Notes under the pieces: generated by a model
Databases searched by the model: none
The model's input: only the letters and a program-made list of their open reading frames with translations
Told to the model about the DNA's origin: nothing
Assembly (NCBI GenBank): GCA_028571685.1
Contig: CM053166.1
Coordinates: 57,188,111 to 57,252,110, forward strand
DNA: 64,000 bases
From: Heterohyrax brucei
Taxonomy: Eukaryota; Chordata; Mammalia; Hyracoidea; Procaviidae
Direction: 5' to 3'
Part shown: piece after piece, positions 7,941 through 19,897 of the stretch
Layout of the letters: every line of letters begins with the position of its first letter
How positions within the stretch are numbered: position 1 is the first letter of the stretch
Position numbers and translations under genes: made by a program

Positions 7941-8317
7941 CTTAATATTCAAACGCCCTGATAAACTCCACCCTGGAATTTGCTTCTTAGGGAACCCAGC
8001 TGTCAACACAATGCTGTTTGTGCATGTGGGTAAAATAATGATTCTAGATATTTTGTAGTGTAATATTCACTGTGCCTAAAATTCTCCTGTGTGTAATATC
8101 ATTGTCACTTCTCTCATTTTGTGGGTTGAAAGTTCAAATCACTAATTGCCTCTCAGAAAACTAATTTGGCAGATTAGATATAATGCCTCCAAAGTCCACA
8201 GTGAAGTTTCTGCTTGTCTGTCTAGCTAGCTAATAAAAAGGCAGGCATTATAAGACAGTAACATTCACCAAATATTCTATTTTCTGCCCTAGATTTCCTA
8301 CCCCTTTGCAGATAGGT
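7941..8317. other. Unassigned spacer
   Basis: AT-rich sequence with no recognised gene or repeat. Confidence 0.4.
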
Positions 8318-8484
8318 GCAAATCCTTGTGGCATAGTGGTTAAGTGCTACAGCAGCTAACCAAAAAGTCAGCAGTTAGAATTGACCAGGCCGCTCTTTAG
8401 AAACTCTATGGAAATGCTGTCCTATAGGGCCACTATGAGTGGGCATCGACTCAACAACAATGGGTATGATGTTTTTGGTTTTTG
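8318..8484 (+). repeat. AfroSINE-type SINE, short class
   Basis: tRNA-like head (gtggcatagtggttaagtgc) followed by the diagnostic body with cctatagggccactatgag and a tail gtttttggtttttg. About 165 bp. Confidence 0.85.
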
Positions 8485-8844
8485 TGGATAGGCAGAGCCA
8501 TGTGATTAGTTCTGACCAAAAGGCTGTGAGGCTAGGGATCACTTTCGAGGCAGTGAAAACCCTATGTGTAACACTTTTCGTCCTCTGCTGGGGTGACTGA
8601 GGAGGATATACGTTCTAGACAGTGTAGATACAAAATGTTGGCATGTCTGATAGCCCAGGTCCATAGATGACTGTAGTAGTCACCTAAAGATACAAAGCAT
8701 GAGTGAGAAACAAACTTTTATTGTATTAGGCCACTGAGATTTAGATGTTGTTTGTTACCTCAATCCTGGTAATCCACCTATTCTGACACATATACTTTAA
8801 AAAATATGTTTACTATAAATAACATTTTAAGCTAAATTATCTTA
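8485..8844. other. Unassigned spacer
   Basis: Nothing recognised apart from simple AT-rich tracts near 8800. Confidence 0.4.
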
Positions 8845-9008
8845 CCAAAACCCAAATCCATTGCCACTGAGTCAACTCCAACTCATGGCAACCCCATAGG
8901 CAGAGTAGAACTGCCCAATAGAGTTTCCAAGGAGCACCTGACAGATTTAAACTGCTGAGCTTTCGGTTAGCAGGTGTAGTACTTAACCACTATGCAACCA
9001 GGGTTTCC
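8845..9008 (-). repeat. AfroSINE-type SINE, short class
   Basis: Begins ccaaaacccaaatccattgc and ends with the reversed head ccactatgcaaccagggttt. Confidence 0.85.
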
Positions 9009-9104
9009 AAAATATCTTAGCAGATGAATATTAAACACCTACATATGTACTAAAATAATAAATATATATTAATTATGAATAAATAATGTATAACAGTATT
9101 TTGA

Positions 9105-9392
9105 GCAGGCTCCAACTCATGTTGACCTCGTATACAACAGAACAAAACACTACTACTGTGCCATATTCACAATTGTTGGTATGCTTGAGTCCATTGTTGG
9201 GGTGACTATTTTGAGTGCCTTCCAACCTAGTGGCCTTATCTTCCAAGGCTGTGTAAGACTATTGTGTTCCATGGAGTTTTCATTGGCTAATTTTTGGAAG
9301 TACTTTGCCAGGCCTTTCTTCTTAGTCTGAGTCTGGAAGCTCCATTGAAAACTGTCTACCATGGGTAATCTTGTTATTTGAAATACTAGTGA
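9105..9392 (-). repeat. Long SINE variant, diverged
   Basis: Carries the extended motif acaacagaacaaaacac followed by cacaattgttggtatgcttg, also seen at 52243-52430, then ccatggagttttcattggct and ccaggcctttcttct. It is an AfroSINE relative with a longer body. Confidence 0.6.
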
Positions 9393-9397
9393 CATAG

Positions 9398-9790
9398 TGT
9401 CATGGATTGAATTGTGTCCCCCCGCCCCCCAAAATCTGTGTAGCAATTTAGCTGGGTCATGATTCCTGGTACTGTGTGATATCCTTCATGTTGCAAATCT
9501 GCCTCTATGATGTTAATGAGGGTGGATGGGCAGCAGTTGTGTTGGTAGAGCAAGATTCAATGTGTAAGTTTGTTTTGTGCCTTGAGGCAGTCTCTTGAGC
9601 TATAAAGGGAAAAATCTGACAGAGAGATTTGGGAACCACATACCATCCAGAAAGCAGAACTGATAGTAGAGCTTGTCCTTCTGACCCTGAATTCAGACTT
9701 GTAGCTTACCAGACTGTGTAAGAAAAAACTTTTCTTTATACCATCTACTTGTAGTATTTCTCTTAGAGCAGCACTAGCTGACTAGTTTGG
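9398..9790 (+). repeat. 5' LTR of MaLR-type provirus
   Basis: About 393 bp, shorter than the 3' LTR because a block near the middle-to-end (matching about 11063-11155) is missing. It retains the start, the aagaaaaaacttttctttat segment and the end. Confidence 0.8.
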
Positions 9791-10785
9791 CACCAAGAGT
9801 GGGGTGCTGCTCTAACAAATATCTAAAATGTGGCAGCAGTTTTGAAACTGAGTGGATGGAAGAGTCAGAAAGAACTGAGAACTCTTAACACCACTGAAGG
9901 CATGGATGGTAAGAAACAAGCAACAGAGGACCTGTGGCAGCAGCAACTGTGGTAGAACTGGACCACTGTGAGACAGCGCTGGAGCCAACTCACAGAGCAA
10001 GAGAGCTAAGTGTGCACAGAGGTTTCCTGGCAGAGTGGGTTGCCTCCAGGCACTTAAATCAGCAGACCTAGGCTTGCTGACCCACAGAGCAAGAGAGCTG
10101 AGTGTCTGCATGCAGGAGATTTCCTGGCAGAGATTTCCTGGAGCCAGAGCTTTGAAATGCTTGCCCCAGCAGGGCAGATGAGGGCCTGTGGCCCGGGCTA
10201 TGAGGCCATAGAGAGCAGAAGCTGAAGAGGCAAAGAGCATGCGAAGCTGAGCTGCTTCGGTCTTAAAAGGTATGGCCATGACCTCAGGGGTTTGAAAGGG
10301 TGGAGCCATAGCTTTCTGTATTTGTAAGGGTGGAATTGCCACTCACTTCGGCTTAGGGTGCACCTAAAGCTGACGGGGCAGAGTTGTTGTCCCAGTGGGC
10401 TTGGAAGGCAGAACTGTAGTATAGGGCTGAGGGGTCTCCACTCAGAACCTGGACAGTATGGTCAATATCTACAGTCTGAAGGGCGGGGCCACTGTGTAGA
10501 ATGTCTCAGAAAATAGATTATTTTCAAAGCTTTAAGGGCTACTGTGTTTTGCTAACTTACTTGCTGCCTGTTTTGCCTTTTTTCTCCCATTTGTAATGGA
10601 AATGCTTAACTTGTGCCTGCCTATTCTGCCATTGTATTTTTGAAACAGATAACTTGTATTCTAGATTTCAGAGCTGAAGATGAATTTCTGGATTTTGAAC
10701 TCAGTCTTTAAGACTTTCAAAATGACGGGGTAAATATGTTTTACATGCTGCAAGGATGTGATTTTTTAGGGAACAAAAGGTGAAA
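9791..10785 (+). other. MaLR-type internal region
   Basis: Non-coding, with GA-rich and CAG-rich segments. A 176-aa frame on the opposite strand (9812-10342) has no retroviral features and I treat it as chance. Confidence 0.65.
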
Positions 10786-11276
10786 TGTCATAAGTTGATT
10801 TGTGTTCCCCTCAAAATATGTGTAGAACTTTGGCTAGGCCAGGATTCCTGATATGGTGTGATGTTCCTCCCTGTTGTAAATCCTGCCTCTATGATGTTAA
10901 TGAGGGTGGATGGGCAGCAGTTGTGTTGGTGGGCAGGACTCTGTGTAAGATTGTTTTGTGCTTTGAGGCAGTCTCTTGAGACATAAAAGAAGGAAACTAG
11001 CAGAGATATTTGGGAACCTCATGCCACTGAGAAAGCAGAACTGGGAGTACACCGTGTCTTTCAGACCTGAGGTTCCTGCGCAAAGATGCTCCCTGACCCA
11101 AGATGATGAACACGAGGACCTTCCTCTGGAGCTGACAGAGGGAAAGCCTTCTCCTGGAGAGGACACCCTGAATGCAGACTGATATAGTCTACCAGACTGT
11201 GTAAGGATAAACTTTTCTTTATTAAAGTCATCTACTCATGGTATTTCTGTTAGAGCGACACTAGATAACTAAACTG
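10786..11276 (+). repeat. 3' LTR of MaLR-type provirus
   Basis: 491 bp, starting tgtcataagttgatttgtgt and ending ctagataactaaactg before catag. Confidence 0.82.
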
Positions 11277-11281
11277 CATAG

Positions 11282-12172
11282 CTTCCAGTACCATAGCAAC
11301 ATGCAAGTCACCACAGTATGACAAACTGATAGATGATCGGTGGAGACAACAATATAGAGTATATGCAAATTACAAAAATACTATATCAAATAGGTATATT
11401 TGATATTCATCATAACATGTATATGATATCCTAGCTATGATGGCTATTACCAATGTGATTCATATGCTTCCACACTTTTCTATATAAAGCAAGATGTTAG
11501 TTTAGATGCATTCAATGTTTAGCTTCCATATGACAACTTTGTCACCAATGTCAAGCTTTACTTTCATTAACTAACTCCAAGTCCCGGAAGTAGAGTTAAA
11601 AGTCTCTTCTAGCTACATGTCTTCAACACTTTGCTCATAGTAAAATATGCTTTGGGCTACTTATCTGTCCTAACTCTGCTTCAAATGTTTGTTTCTTCTT
11701 TGATGAGCAGTTACCACTAATGGCAGGAGAGCCGGGACCTTCCTTTCCATCTCCCTGCCTCTTGACAGCTGCTTCCTTTTAAGACAAGAGTTGAGGCCAG
11801 AAAATAAAGGAAATTCCAAGGCATTCTGTCCCAGAGTACAGCTCGAGCAGGAAGAATCATTTTTGCAAAGTACTCTTCTTAGTTTTCCTACCTCCTACCA
11901 TCTGGTTAACCATTTCAGCTAGACTACTGTAGCAAATGCTATCAATGCCTCACACTTACCCCATTTTCCCACACTGGGGTCACTGCAGACGTGTTCCATG
12001 CACAGTGATGGCTTCTTGCATCTCTGTGCTTTCTGATTGAGAGAGCATGCTCAAAAATTTCTGGGAATTAATAGCCCCAGGAGAGTCATCAGGAGTTAGT
12101 AGATTGAATGTGTCATTGTCCTTGCTGCTTAGCTGGGCAATTCTGAGGTATGCTGTACTCAGTGTCTCAGAG
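11282..12172. other. Unassigned spacer
   Basis: About 0.9 kb with no recognised gene, RNA or repeat. Confidence 0.4.
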
Positions 12173-12679
12173 GGCTTCCTAGTTATCTAGTGCTGCTATA
12201 ATAGAAATACCATGAGTGGATAGCTTTGACAAAGAGAAATCACGATTTCGGAGGCTAGAAGTCCGAACTGTGGGTGCTAGCTCCAAGGGGAGGCTTTCTT
12301 TGTTGATTCTGGGGAAAGGTCCTTGCCATCAATGTTCACATGGTCTATGAGCTTCTCAGGGCAGGAACCCCAGATCTAAAGGACATGTTCTGTCCCCTGC
12401 GTTGCTTTCTCGGTGATATGAAGTCCCCCTGTCTCTCTGCTCACTTCTTTTATATCTCAAAAGAGATCAGCTGAAAATGTGAACTAATCTTGTACATATG
12501 TCCTGCCTCATTGACATAACAGCTGCTAATCCTGCCTTATTAACATCATAGAGATAGGGTTAACAACACAAAGAAAAATCACCTCAGATGACAAAATAAT
12601 GGACAGTCACGCAGTACTGGGAATCATGGCCTAGCCAAGTTGACATGCATTTTGGGGGGATACAATTCAATCCATAAGA
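12173..12679 (-). mobile_element. MaLR-like solo LTR
   Basis: The plus strand shows tagttatctagtgctgctat at the left and tacaattcaatccat at the right, the reverse of the family ends. Edges are eroded and I could not read a target duplication. Confidence 0.75.
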
Positions 12680-12875
12680 GATAGGGCCCAGTTGGACTGA
12701 ACCCCAGTTGCCCAAAGTGATAACATGTTCATAGATACATCCTTTAATTGGTTTCTTCCCTGTCTCTTCTCTTCCTTGTTCTTTCACTGTGCTTCCTGAG
12801 ACCACTCTCCAAATAAACTATTTGTACCCAGACCTTTGTTTCAGGGGAAACTTAATTTTCTACAACACTAATTTA
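12680..12875 (+). repeat. Possible LTR tail
   Basis: Contains ctctccaaataaactatttg followed by a short tail, the look of an old LTR with AATAAA. I cannot assign a family. Confidence 0.3.
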
Positions 12876-13980
12876 CATTCCTGTGGGCTAGAATTCATGA
12901 CTTCTCCCTGGATCAAGGTTTCTTCTCTACCCCAAGGCATCAAGATCAGTCAGGAAGTTGGTCAAAAACATGGGAATTTGGGAATGATTTTATAAATATA
13001 AGTGAGAGTAAATTCAAGGCTACCCTGCTAATAGCGTCCATTTTCTGTCACTAAGTGTGGAGTTGTAGGCTGCTCTCTAGGAGAGTATTACCTTGTATCA
13101 CCCTGTGTCGTCTATCTTCTGTGTGGAAGTAGAGACAGTCCCATCTTTTTTCCTTGAAGATGTAGCAGGAAAAAGATAAGTTCAGCTCACGGAGCAGAAA
13201 ATACCTCAAACACCATCTTGTTTGTAGAGAAAGAGACTGTTTCTTAGCTGGCAGTGCGGTGGAGGGACTCAAGTCTGAAAAATAGCTGTGCACACCATTC
13301 TGTTATCAGACGTATCTATTTATACATTTTTCCAAGAAAGCAGTCAAAGGAATTTCTATATATTCTCTTAATTGGCAGTTACAGGTATACAGATTTTCAT
13401 ATTGCATTTCTATTGGTCCAGCATTCTTAAAGAGGCACTAGATAAGCAGCTAGCATTAAGTTACATGGGAAGAAGCTACCTCCTCCTTAGAAACTGGCCT
13501 TATTGAGGATTTCAGTGGCGGGGACGAGGGAGCATCCTGGGCTGGCGCCAGAGAGAGGCATCTGGACTTTAACCTTCTCCTTAGAAACTGAGGTTATCTC
13601 AGGATCTCTACTGGGGCGGATGGAAGCTGGTATCTGATGCCCCAACCCTAATTTAGGCATCAGGCAGAAAGCGGGCATTGATTCAAATAGGGTTTGGGAA
13701 GTCCCTCACAAAGTAAACTGGTGCCTTCTTATGTAAACAGTATAACAAAGGTTACTTCCTCAGGTGAATTCAACTCTCAAGGAAGAAAGTAGGTAGGCCT
13801 GGGTGTGGGTGTAGAGGTCACATTCAGCAGGCCAGACCCATCATTTTAGAGAGTCTGATGTCATGCATTCCAGCCGTTTCCAGCTGTTTACAATCACACA
13901 TTCACAGGCTCATAAGCCCTGCACCCAGGCCTTCTGGATTTTAAGTGCTATCTTTTTGAAAGCTTTTTCTTCCTCTCTCA
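12876..13980. other. Unassigned spacer
   Basis: About 1.1 kb without recognised content. Two related 30-bp segments (cctccttagaaactg... near 13480 and 13580) hint at a small local duplication. Confidence 0.4.
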
Positions 13981-13981
13981 A

Positions 13982-14070
13982 AGGGTCTATCTTCAGTCAT
14001 TTCACAAACATTCATTAAGTGGTTATTAAATGCCAGGCACAATGTTAGGCACTGAGTATCATATTAAGAA
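13982..14070 (+). repeat. Ancient repeat fragment (L2-like)
   Basis: cattcattaagtggttattaaatgccaggcac resembles the widespread mammalian motif of ancient LINE-2 type repeats. Assignment is tentative. Confidence 0.35.
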
Positions 14071-14116
14071 TGTTAATATTTTTATGAGTAGTTGATAATT
14101 ATGATAGTTAAATTTA

Positions 14117-14322
14117 GAAACTTTACCCATTGCTGTTGAGTCAGTTCTGACTCATAGCAACCCTATAGGACAGAGCAGAACTGCTCCAGAGGGTTTCCAA
14201 GGTTGTAAATCTTTATGGAAATAGACTACCACATCTTTCTCCTGTGGAAAAGCTATTGGGTTCCAACTGCAAACCTTTTGGTTAGCAGCCAAGCACTTAA
14301 CCACTGTGCTACCAGCGCTACT
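14117..14322 (-). repeat. AfroSINE-type SINE, long class
   Basis: About 205 bp. It has the usual tail and body plus the extra central segment (ggttgtaaatctttatggaa) that defines the longer class in this window. Confidence 0.82.
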
Positions 14323-14367
14323 TAGAAATTTTAGTGGGATTCATGTATTTCATTATATTCTTTAGCC

Positions 14368-14411
14368 AAGCCAGCCAAGTGCCGTCAAGTCAGATCCGAC
14401 TCATAAGTAAA
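14368..14411 (-). repeat. SINE tail fragment
   Basis: gtgccgtcaagtcagatccg matches the reversed 3' end of the SINE only. Confidence 0.5.
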
Positions 14412-14726
14412 CTGAAAAAGTAGTGTCTGCTGGTTGGGCAGACATTGTAAGTTGGCTCAGTAAACACTGCTCTCTTCTAGCTTGTTTTCTGGATCTGCAA
14501 AAACTGAACAGCTTTTTTAAAAAAGAAACTACACTTTTCCTTTCAGCTAGGCTAGAAGCACATGACCTAGTTTTCTCCAGTTAGGTACATCCATGAAGAA
14601 CTTGAATCTGGAACAGAGTGATAGGAAGCAGTAGCCTTGGGCAGGGAAATGAGCTTTTCTGGCAAGCACATTAGCCGGGGTACTTGGTTCTCCTGAGGCA
14701 GCTAGAATGGAACTTCTAGGGCCTAA

Positions 14727-14793
14727 TAGGCAGAATAATGGCCACCCAAAGATGTCTACGTACTCCTCCCCAGAACCTGTGAATATAGTGCTG
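14727..14793 (+). mobile_element. MLT1-like LTR, first part
   Basis: aggcagaataatggccaccc and cagaacctgtgaatata match the start of an old mammalian MLT1-type LTR. The rest is found at 15657, after an insertion. Confidence 0.65.
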
Positions 14794-15656
14794 CAGGAAC
14801 TTGACAAGGGGGAAGGAGAATCAAGATTAACTGCTGATTCCTGTGAGAAAAGGTCAGACATACCTCCTCTCTCCCCATCTTTACTAATTCTGACACCAAC
14901 TGTCCCTCCCATATGCTTTCTACTTCTCTGCTGAGTTCTATAATTCATTGTAATGGCCACAGAGAATGCACAGACCATACTCACAGTTACAGGCCTCATT
15001 AAGTAAGTAACAGGTTACAGTTCAGGTTCAGGAATGCTCATGATACAGTTCTTCTGTCAGGACAGCCTCTTCTCAGCTGTGTCTGCAGGTGCACTTCTCT
15101 TTGGATCCTTGGACTCTACCTTCCTGGGGCGGGTGTTACAGAGCTCTTTTAGCTCTGCCAATAAGTGCCTCAAGGCAACCCACTCAACCAGTAAGCCTCA
15201 GCCCAAAGGCACTGAACTCTAGCTCTGCGAGTCAACAAACCTAGCTCCACCAAGTACCTGGGGGCACCGTGCTCTTCCAACAAGCCTCCTGCTTGAAGGC
15301 ACTCAGCTTTCTAGCTCAGTGGGCTGGACTGTTTCCTGCCAGTCTCCTGGTTCTGTGGCTGCTGTTTCCCTGACATTGCTTCTCACTGTGATCTTCAGTG
15401 TTACAGCAGTCTTTCCTGGTTCCAGGAAGGATCCTGTATCCAACAGACATGCTCACCTCTTGGCTCTTCTTTCTTGGTGGTGGTGAGATCCTCTACTTCT
15501 ACCCCTGGGATGGCTCGTTTTAAGCCTAGTGAGATGGCACAATTTATCAATTCCATTGTTAGGGTTCCGTATACCATTTTTGAATAGTCCCACTCAATCA
15601 TTTTGGGTAAGTCACAAAGACTATGAGTAGAAGGGCCATATTAGGCAATGTATTGT
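14794..15656 (-). mobile_element. Unclassified ERV-like repeat A, copy 1
   Basis: It interrupts the MLT1-like LTR. A second copy lies in the opposite orientation at 23536-24450. Shared blocks include, on its own strand, the segment around gtaacctgttac followed by taaaccctgtaactatgag in copy 2, and a frame-like block about 50 codons long near 15430-15560 that stays alignable (YGTLT...AIP...KKEE). It may be an ERV internal fragment, but I cannot name a family. Confidence 0.55.
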
Positions 15657-16075
15657 ACTACAGGTAACTTACATGGCGAAAGAGACTTTGCAGATGTGAT
15701 TAAGTTTAAGATATTGAGATGAGGACATTCTCCAGGATTACCCAGTAGGTCCAATGTAATCAATGGGAAGCAGAGAGGTAGATTCAGTGAAGGAGATGTG
15801 ATGATGGAAGCAGAGAATAGTGTGATGCAATTGCTAGAAGGGGAATGAGCCAAGGAATGTGTGCAGCCTACACATATACAGAAGCTGAAAAAGACAAGGA
15901 AACAGCTTCTCCCCTAGAGCCTCCAGAAGAAATGTACCCTACCAAGGCCTTGCTATTGCCCTGCAAGACTGTTTGGGACTTCTGACCTCCAGAACTGTAA
16001 AATAATAAATGTGTGTTTGTCTTAAGCCATTAAGTTTATGGTAATTTGTTATACCAGCAAAAGGAAATACATGTG
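15657..16075 (+). mobile_element. MLT1-like LTR, second part
   Basis: gagactttgcagatgtgatt, tctcccctagagcctccaga and acctccagaactgtaaaata are typical of MLT1-type MaLR LTRs, ending in an aataaatgtg polyadenylation region. Confidence 0.75.
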
Positions 16076-16660
16076 ATCTGGTGCCACAAGTCAAAATAGA
16101 CTTGACGGCAACTAATAACACCAGTCCCGAGTACCATTAGGTTCCGAGCAGCAGGTGCAGTGTTGGGGCTGTTTCAGCCAGAGTTTTCCCGTGGGGTGGT
16201 TGTATATTTTTACTGGTAATGTTGCTGCCTTATTTTCCGGCTCAGTCGCATCCAATCCTGTTGTCTACAAATAATAACTTGAGTGAGACAGTTGTAAACA
16301 CCAGGTTAGAAAGAGGTTGCTAATGATATGCCCACAGGTCTGGGAAACAGCCATGTGGATGCACCTATCAGAAAAGGTACATGCAGGGTGTGTGGATTTT
16401 TGTGTCTCACAATAACACACCAGAGAACATCTGAGACAGCTGCACAGGAAGTTTCAGCCTGTGGGTATCAGCCAGAATCTCTGTTTGGCTACCCCAGTGC
16501 CCCTGAACAGAGTAATCATGGTGGCAGGGAGGGAGGCTCTACATGGGCCCAACAACATGGACTCTCTTTCCCCAGGACTGATCTAACTACTGCCACTACT
16601 GAATTCTCAGTCTTCCAGCAGCAAATGGACCATTGCTCAGGAGATCAGCCCATCAAACTT
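16076..16660. other. Unassigned spacer
   Basis: A scrap of SINE tail (cttgacggcaac near 16100) is visible. The remainder is unrecognised; the 134-aa plus frame at 16328-16732 shows no domain. Confidence 0.4.
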
Positions 16661-17200
16661 GATTTTTTCCCAGTCTTATTGATGAAAAATGCAATCTCCA
16701 TACCGTTTTCATTTGAATTTCTCTTACTATGAGTGAGGTTGAGCATCTTTTCATATGTTTGAAGGCCATTTTCTTTTTTGAGAATTTTTTTGTTTACTGT
16801 GGTAAACTTATATGTAACATATCATTGTCATTTCAATATTCTTCACATACACAATTCAGTGACATTATGTTTATCATCTTATTCAGCCATCACCGTTCTC
16901 CATTTCTAAATTTTCTTATTACTCCCAGTAGAAGCTCAGTGTCCCCTAAGCGGTGAGTCTCCGTTTTCTTCTTCCTCCCACCCACCTCTGGTGACCACTA
17001 GTGAACTCTGATTGTTATACACTTGCCTGTCCTGGATGTCTTATGTAAGTGGAATCAATATTTGTTCCTTAACGTTTTCAAGGTTCATCTACATTGTGTC
17101 AGGTGTCAGGACTTCATTTCTCTTTATGGCTGAATAATGTTACTTTGTGTGTATGTACCATTCATTTTCATTTCTTTTTTGAGAAATTTTTTTTGGTGGT
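16661..17200 (-). mobile_element. Old L1 3' fragments
   Basis: gaggttgagcatcttttcat is L1 ORF2 3' sequence in antisense. Within it lies a second L1 3' UTR segment (about 16794-17160) flanked by near-repeats of cattttcttttttgagaa, so one L1 tail seems to have inserted into another. Confidence 0.6.
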
Positions 17201-17402
17201 AAACATATATGTAACACATATATGTAAAACAACATTATTCACATAACACATATGTGTAACACAACATTCTTCACATAAAAATTATGAAAATATAAAGCCT
17301 TTATAATTAAGTCCATATGATATCAGCACATGAACAGACACACAAATGGAATGGAATATAAAAGCCAAAAATAGACTCACATGCACATGGAAATTTAGAA
17401 TA
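17201..17402 (+). mobile_element. L1 fragment, inverted arm
   Basis: 17281-17402 is the reverse complement of 18038-18150 at about 90 percent by eye, placing a plus-strand L1 piece against the minus-strand L1 that follows. Confidence 0.6.
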
Positions 17403-18790
17403 TGAAATTGGGTTGTTCATATTCTCAATTTTAAGGAGCCCTCCTATATTAAACATGTACCCTTTGATTATGATGTAAGTTGCAAATATTCTTCCCAATT
17501 TGCTATTTTTCACTTTACTTGTGATATTTTCTGTTACATAAATCTTTCTCATTTTGATTTGGTCAAATTTGTCTTTCTCCTTTTGCTTCTGGATTTTGAG
17601 TCATAGTTAGGAAAGTTTACCTCACCCCCAAGCTTTAAGGGAATTCACTCATAGTTTTTCCTATTATTTATATAGTTTAATTTTTCAAATTTAGAATTCT
17701 GATCACTCTGGAGTTTATCTTAGTATAAGGAATGAGTCACATTTTATGTTTTCCATATGGCTACCCAGTTGTCCCACAGCAACTTAATAAAAAGTGCTTC
17801 TTTCCCTCTGTGGTGCAAATGGTTTGTGCTCGACTACTAACTGAAACGTTGTCAGTTCGAACCCACCCAGAAAAACCATGGAAGAAAGGCCTGGCAATCT
17901 GTTTCTGCCAAGATTATAGCCAAGAAAGCCATACAGAGCAATTGTACTGTGTAACATATGGGATTACCGTGAGTCAGAGTTGACTTGATGGTAACAGATT
18001 TGGTTTGAAGTTTGGTTTGCTGGTTAGTGAAATAACTCTTTTTCATATTCTACATTTCCATGTGCATGTGAGTCTATTTGGGGCTTTTATATTCTGTTCT
18101 ATTTGTGTGTGTATTCATGTGCTGATATCATACTGACTTAGTTATAAAGGTTTTTGCTGGCTTTAGAACTAGCTCTCCTCATTGCTTTTACTTTTAAGGA
18201 ATGTCTATTCCTGCTTGTTTGTTATTCCAAATGAACTTTAAATTAATATTTCTCGCTCCGGGGAAAAAAGTCTGATAGAATTCTATTGGAGCTACAGTAA
18301 CTTTATCTATTAATCTAGAAAGAATTCACTTCTTTATGCTGTTAAGTGATATGTCCTACCACTTATTCAAGTCTTTTAGGGGTGTTTTATAGTTTCTTTA
18401 TAAAGGTTTTTAATTTCTTATTCTGTTTATACCCAGATACTTTATTTTGCTATTTTATATGGTGTTTTTTCCCATTATTTCTTCTCCTTGGTTATTGATT
18501 GTATGAAGGCTTTTCATTTCTGTATGCTAATTTAACATCTTGCTATTTAAATGAATTTTCTTATTGTTTGTGGTAGTTTTCACACTAGTTCCTTTGGGAT
18601 TTTCAGATATAATCATAATTTTTATCTCTTCCTTTCCCATTATTTTGACTCTACTTGATTGTTGTTGTCTAAGCGCATTGGTTAATACCTCTAACACAGT
18701 GTTTTAAAAGTCATGGGGCCAATGAAGCTCCTTGTCTTGGTCCTGAAGTCAGCATAAAAATGTCTATTAGTTCCTTATTAAGGAAGATGC
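17403..18790 (-). mobile_element. Old L1 ORF2 fragment
   Basis: Antisense L1 ORF2 text: a segment around tttgattatgatgtaagttg, then after a SINE, ctgatatcatactgacttag and aggtttttaatttcttattc. No frame remains open over a useful length. Confidence 0.7.
17799..18006 (+). repeat. AfroSINE-type SINE, long class
   Basis: Head gtggtgcaaatggtttgtgc, central segment ggcaatctgtttctgccaag, tail ending agatttggtt. It splits the old L1. Confidence 0.8.
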
Positions 18791-19250
18791 TAGCCTCAGG
18801 GTTATTTGAGAGCTGTATAGGGCATAGGGTTGGGGAGGGGGAAAAAAAGACTTTCCAGGTCGGAGGGAAAGGATCTTTAAAATTTAAAAAGTCATCTCAG
18901 AACAGTGATTCATTTTAATTTGTATTTTTCAAAAGCTTCAATTGCCTTTTTTTCCCAGTTGCCTTATAAAAACATGATTTAAAATTTGACTTGCTCTCCT
19001 CATTACATTTTGCAAAATACTTGGATATGAATAGCATATTTTATTGTGCTTATGAGGGAAAAACATGTTGAATCAAGTACCATGTTATCTATCTTTAAGA
19101 CCCCCACTGGTTTATACACCTTTCTTTTTGTCTAGTTGCTGTTTTGTATTTTAATTTGATCCAGCCTTTTATTTTTTGCATCTATTATGAAAATGCTTTA
19201 TTTAACTAAATATTTTTGGTGTTTCATATTGAATACTTGATTAATGTTTA
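18791..19250 (-). mobile_element. Probable old L1 remnant
   Basis: AT-rich, with L1-like antisense phrases near 19080-19250. Boundaries are uncertain. Confidence 0.4.
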
Positions 19251-19649
19251 TTACTGTAATTCATTGTTTTGAAAAATGTACCACATCCCACATAAATTAT
19301 TAGGCTCCATTCTCCATGAAATCTGCTCTTTCACAAAGTTATTAAATGAATACGTTCCGACTTGATGGCACTTGGCTTGGCTACCTAGGAACTGAATAAA
19401 TAGAAAGAAAAGGAAAGGGCATCCAAAGGTAGTGAAGTGAGGGAGACAGAGGGGAGGTTTATGTGAAACACCTCTTCCTTGCAAGCCGGAAGTGTGTAAA
19501 TAGCCTCAGTCTTCACCTTCCCCTACCCACTCCTGCAAGGTTACTAATCTCACAGTAACTCGCATTATTCCTTCTCTCATAGAACAAACATCTATGTGAC
19601 ATATAGATTTCTCAGGTTACGTTATGCAAGAAAAATCTGAGTCAAGAAT
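19251..19649. other. Unassigned spacer
   Basis: Contains one SINE tail scrap (cgacttgatggcacttggct at about 19357). Otherwise unrecognised. Confidence 0.4.
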
Positions 19650-19815
19650 ATGAGTGCCAACAGTTTAGTGGTTAAGAGTTCAGCTACTGACCAAAAGGTT
19701 AGCAGTTCAAATCCACCAGCTGCTCCTTGGACACCCTGTGGGGCAGTTCTGCTCTGTCCTATAGGGTTGCTACTAGTTGGAATTAACCTGAAGGCAATGG
19801 GTTTAGTTTATTTGA
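19650..19815 (+). repeat. AfroSINE-type SINE, short class
   Basis: Contains aggttagcagttcaaatcca and gtcctatagggttgctacta. Confidence 0.85.
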
Positions 19816-19897
19816 GAAGTTATCCTAGAAAATGCCAGTGGAGGACTCGCAACATGAGACAGGAAGGGGCAGGAAGCCAATAACAGATGCTATCATC

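Larger units (their letters stand above)
9398..11276 (+). mobile_element. Short MaLR-type provirus
   Basis: Two LTRs of the tgtcatggattgaattgtgt family flank about 1 kb of non-coding internal sequence. That sequence starts ttggcaccaagagtggggtg, which resembles the start of the internal region of MLT-type MaLR elements in other mammals. The five bases catag lie at 9393-9397 and again at 11277-11281, a duplication length typical of ERVL/MaLR. The internal part has no gag, pro or pol frame on the sense strand, so the element was non-autonomous. Confidence 0.82.

Noticed and set aside
9812..10342. 176-aa minus frame
   Set aside because: Antisense to the MaLR-type internal region, low complexity and no retroviral or host domain.
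16328..16732. 134-aa plus frame as a possible host gene
   Set aside because: No domain, splice context or codon pattern that I recognise, and its end overlaps L1 antisense sequence.
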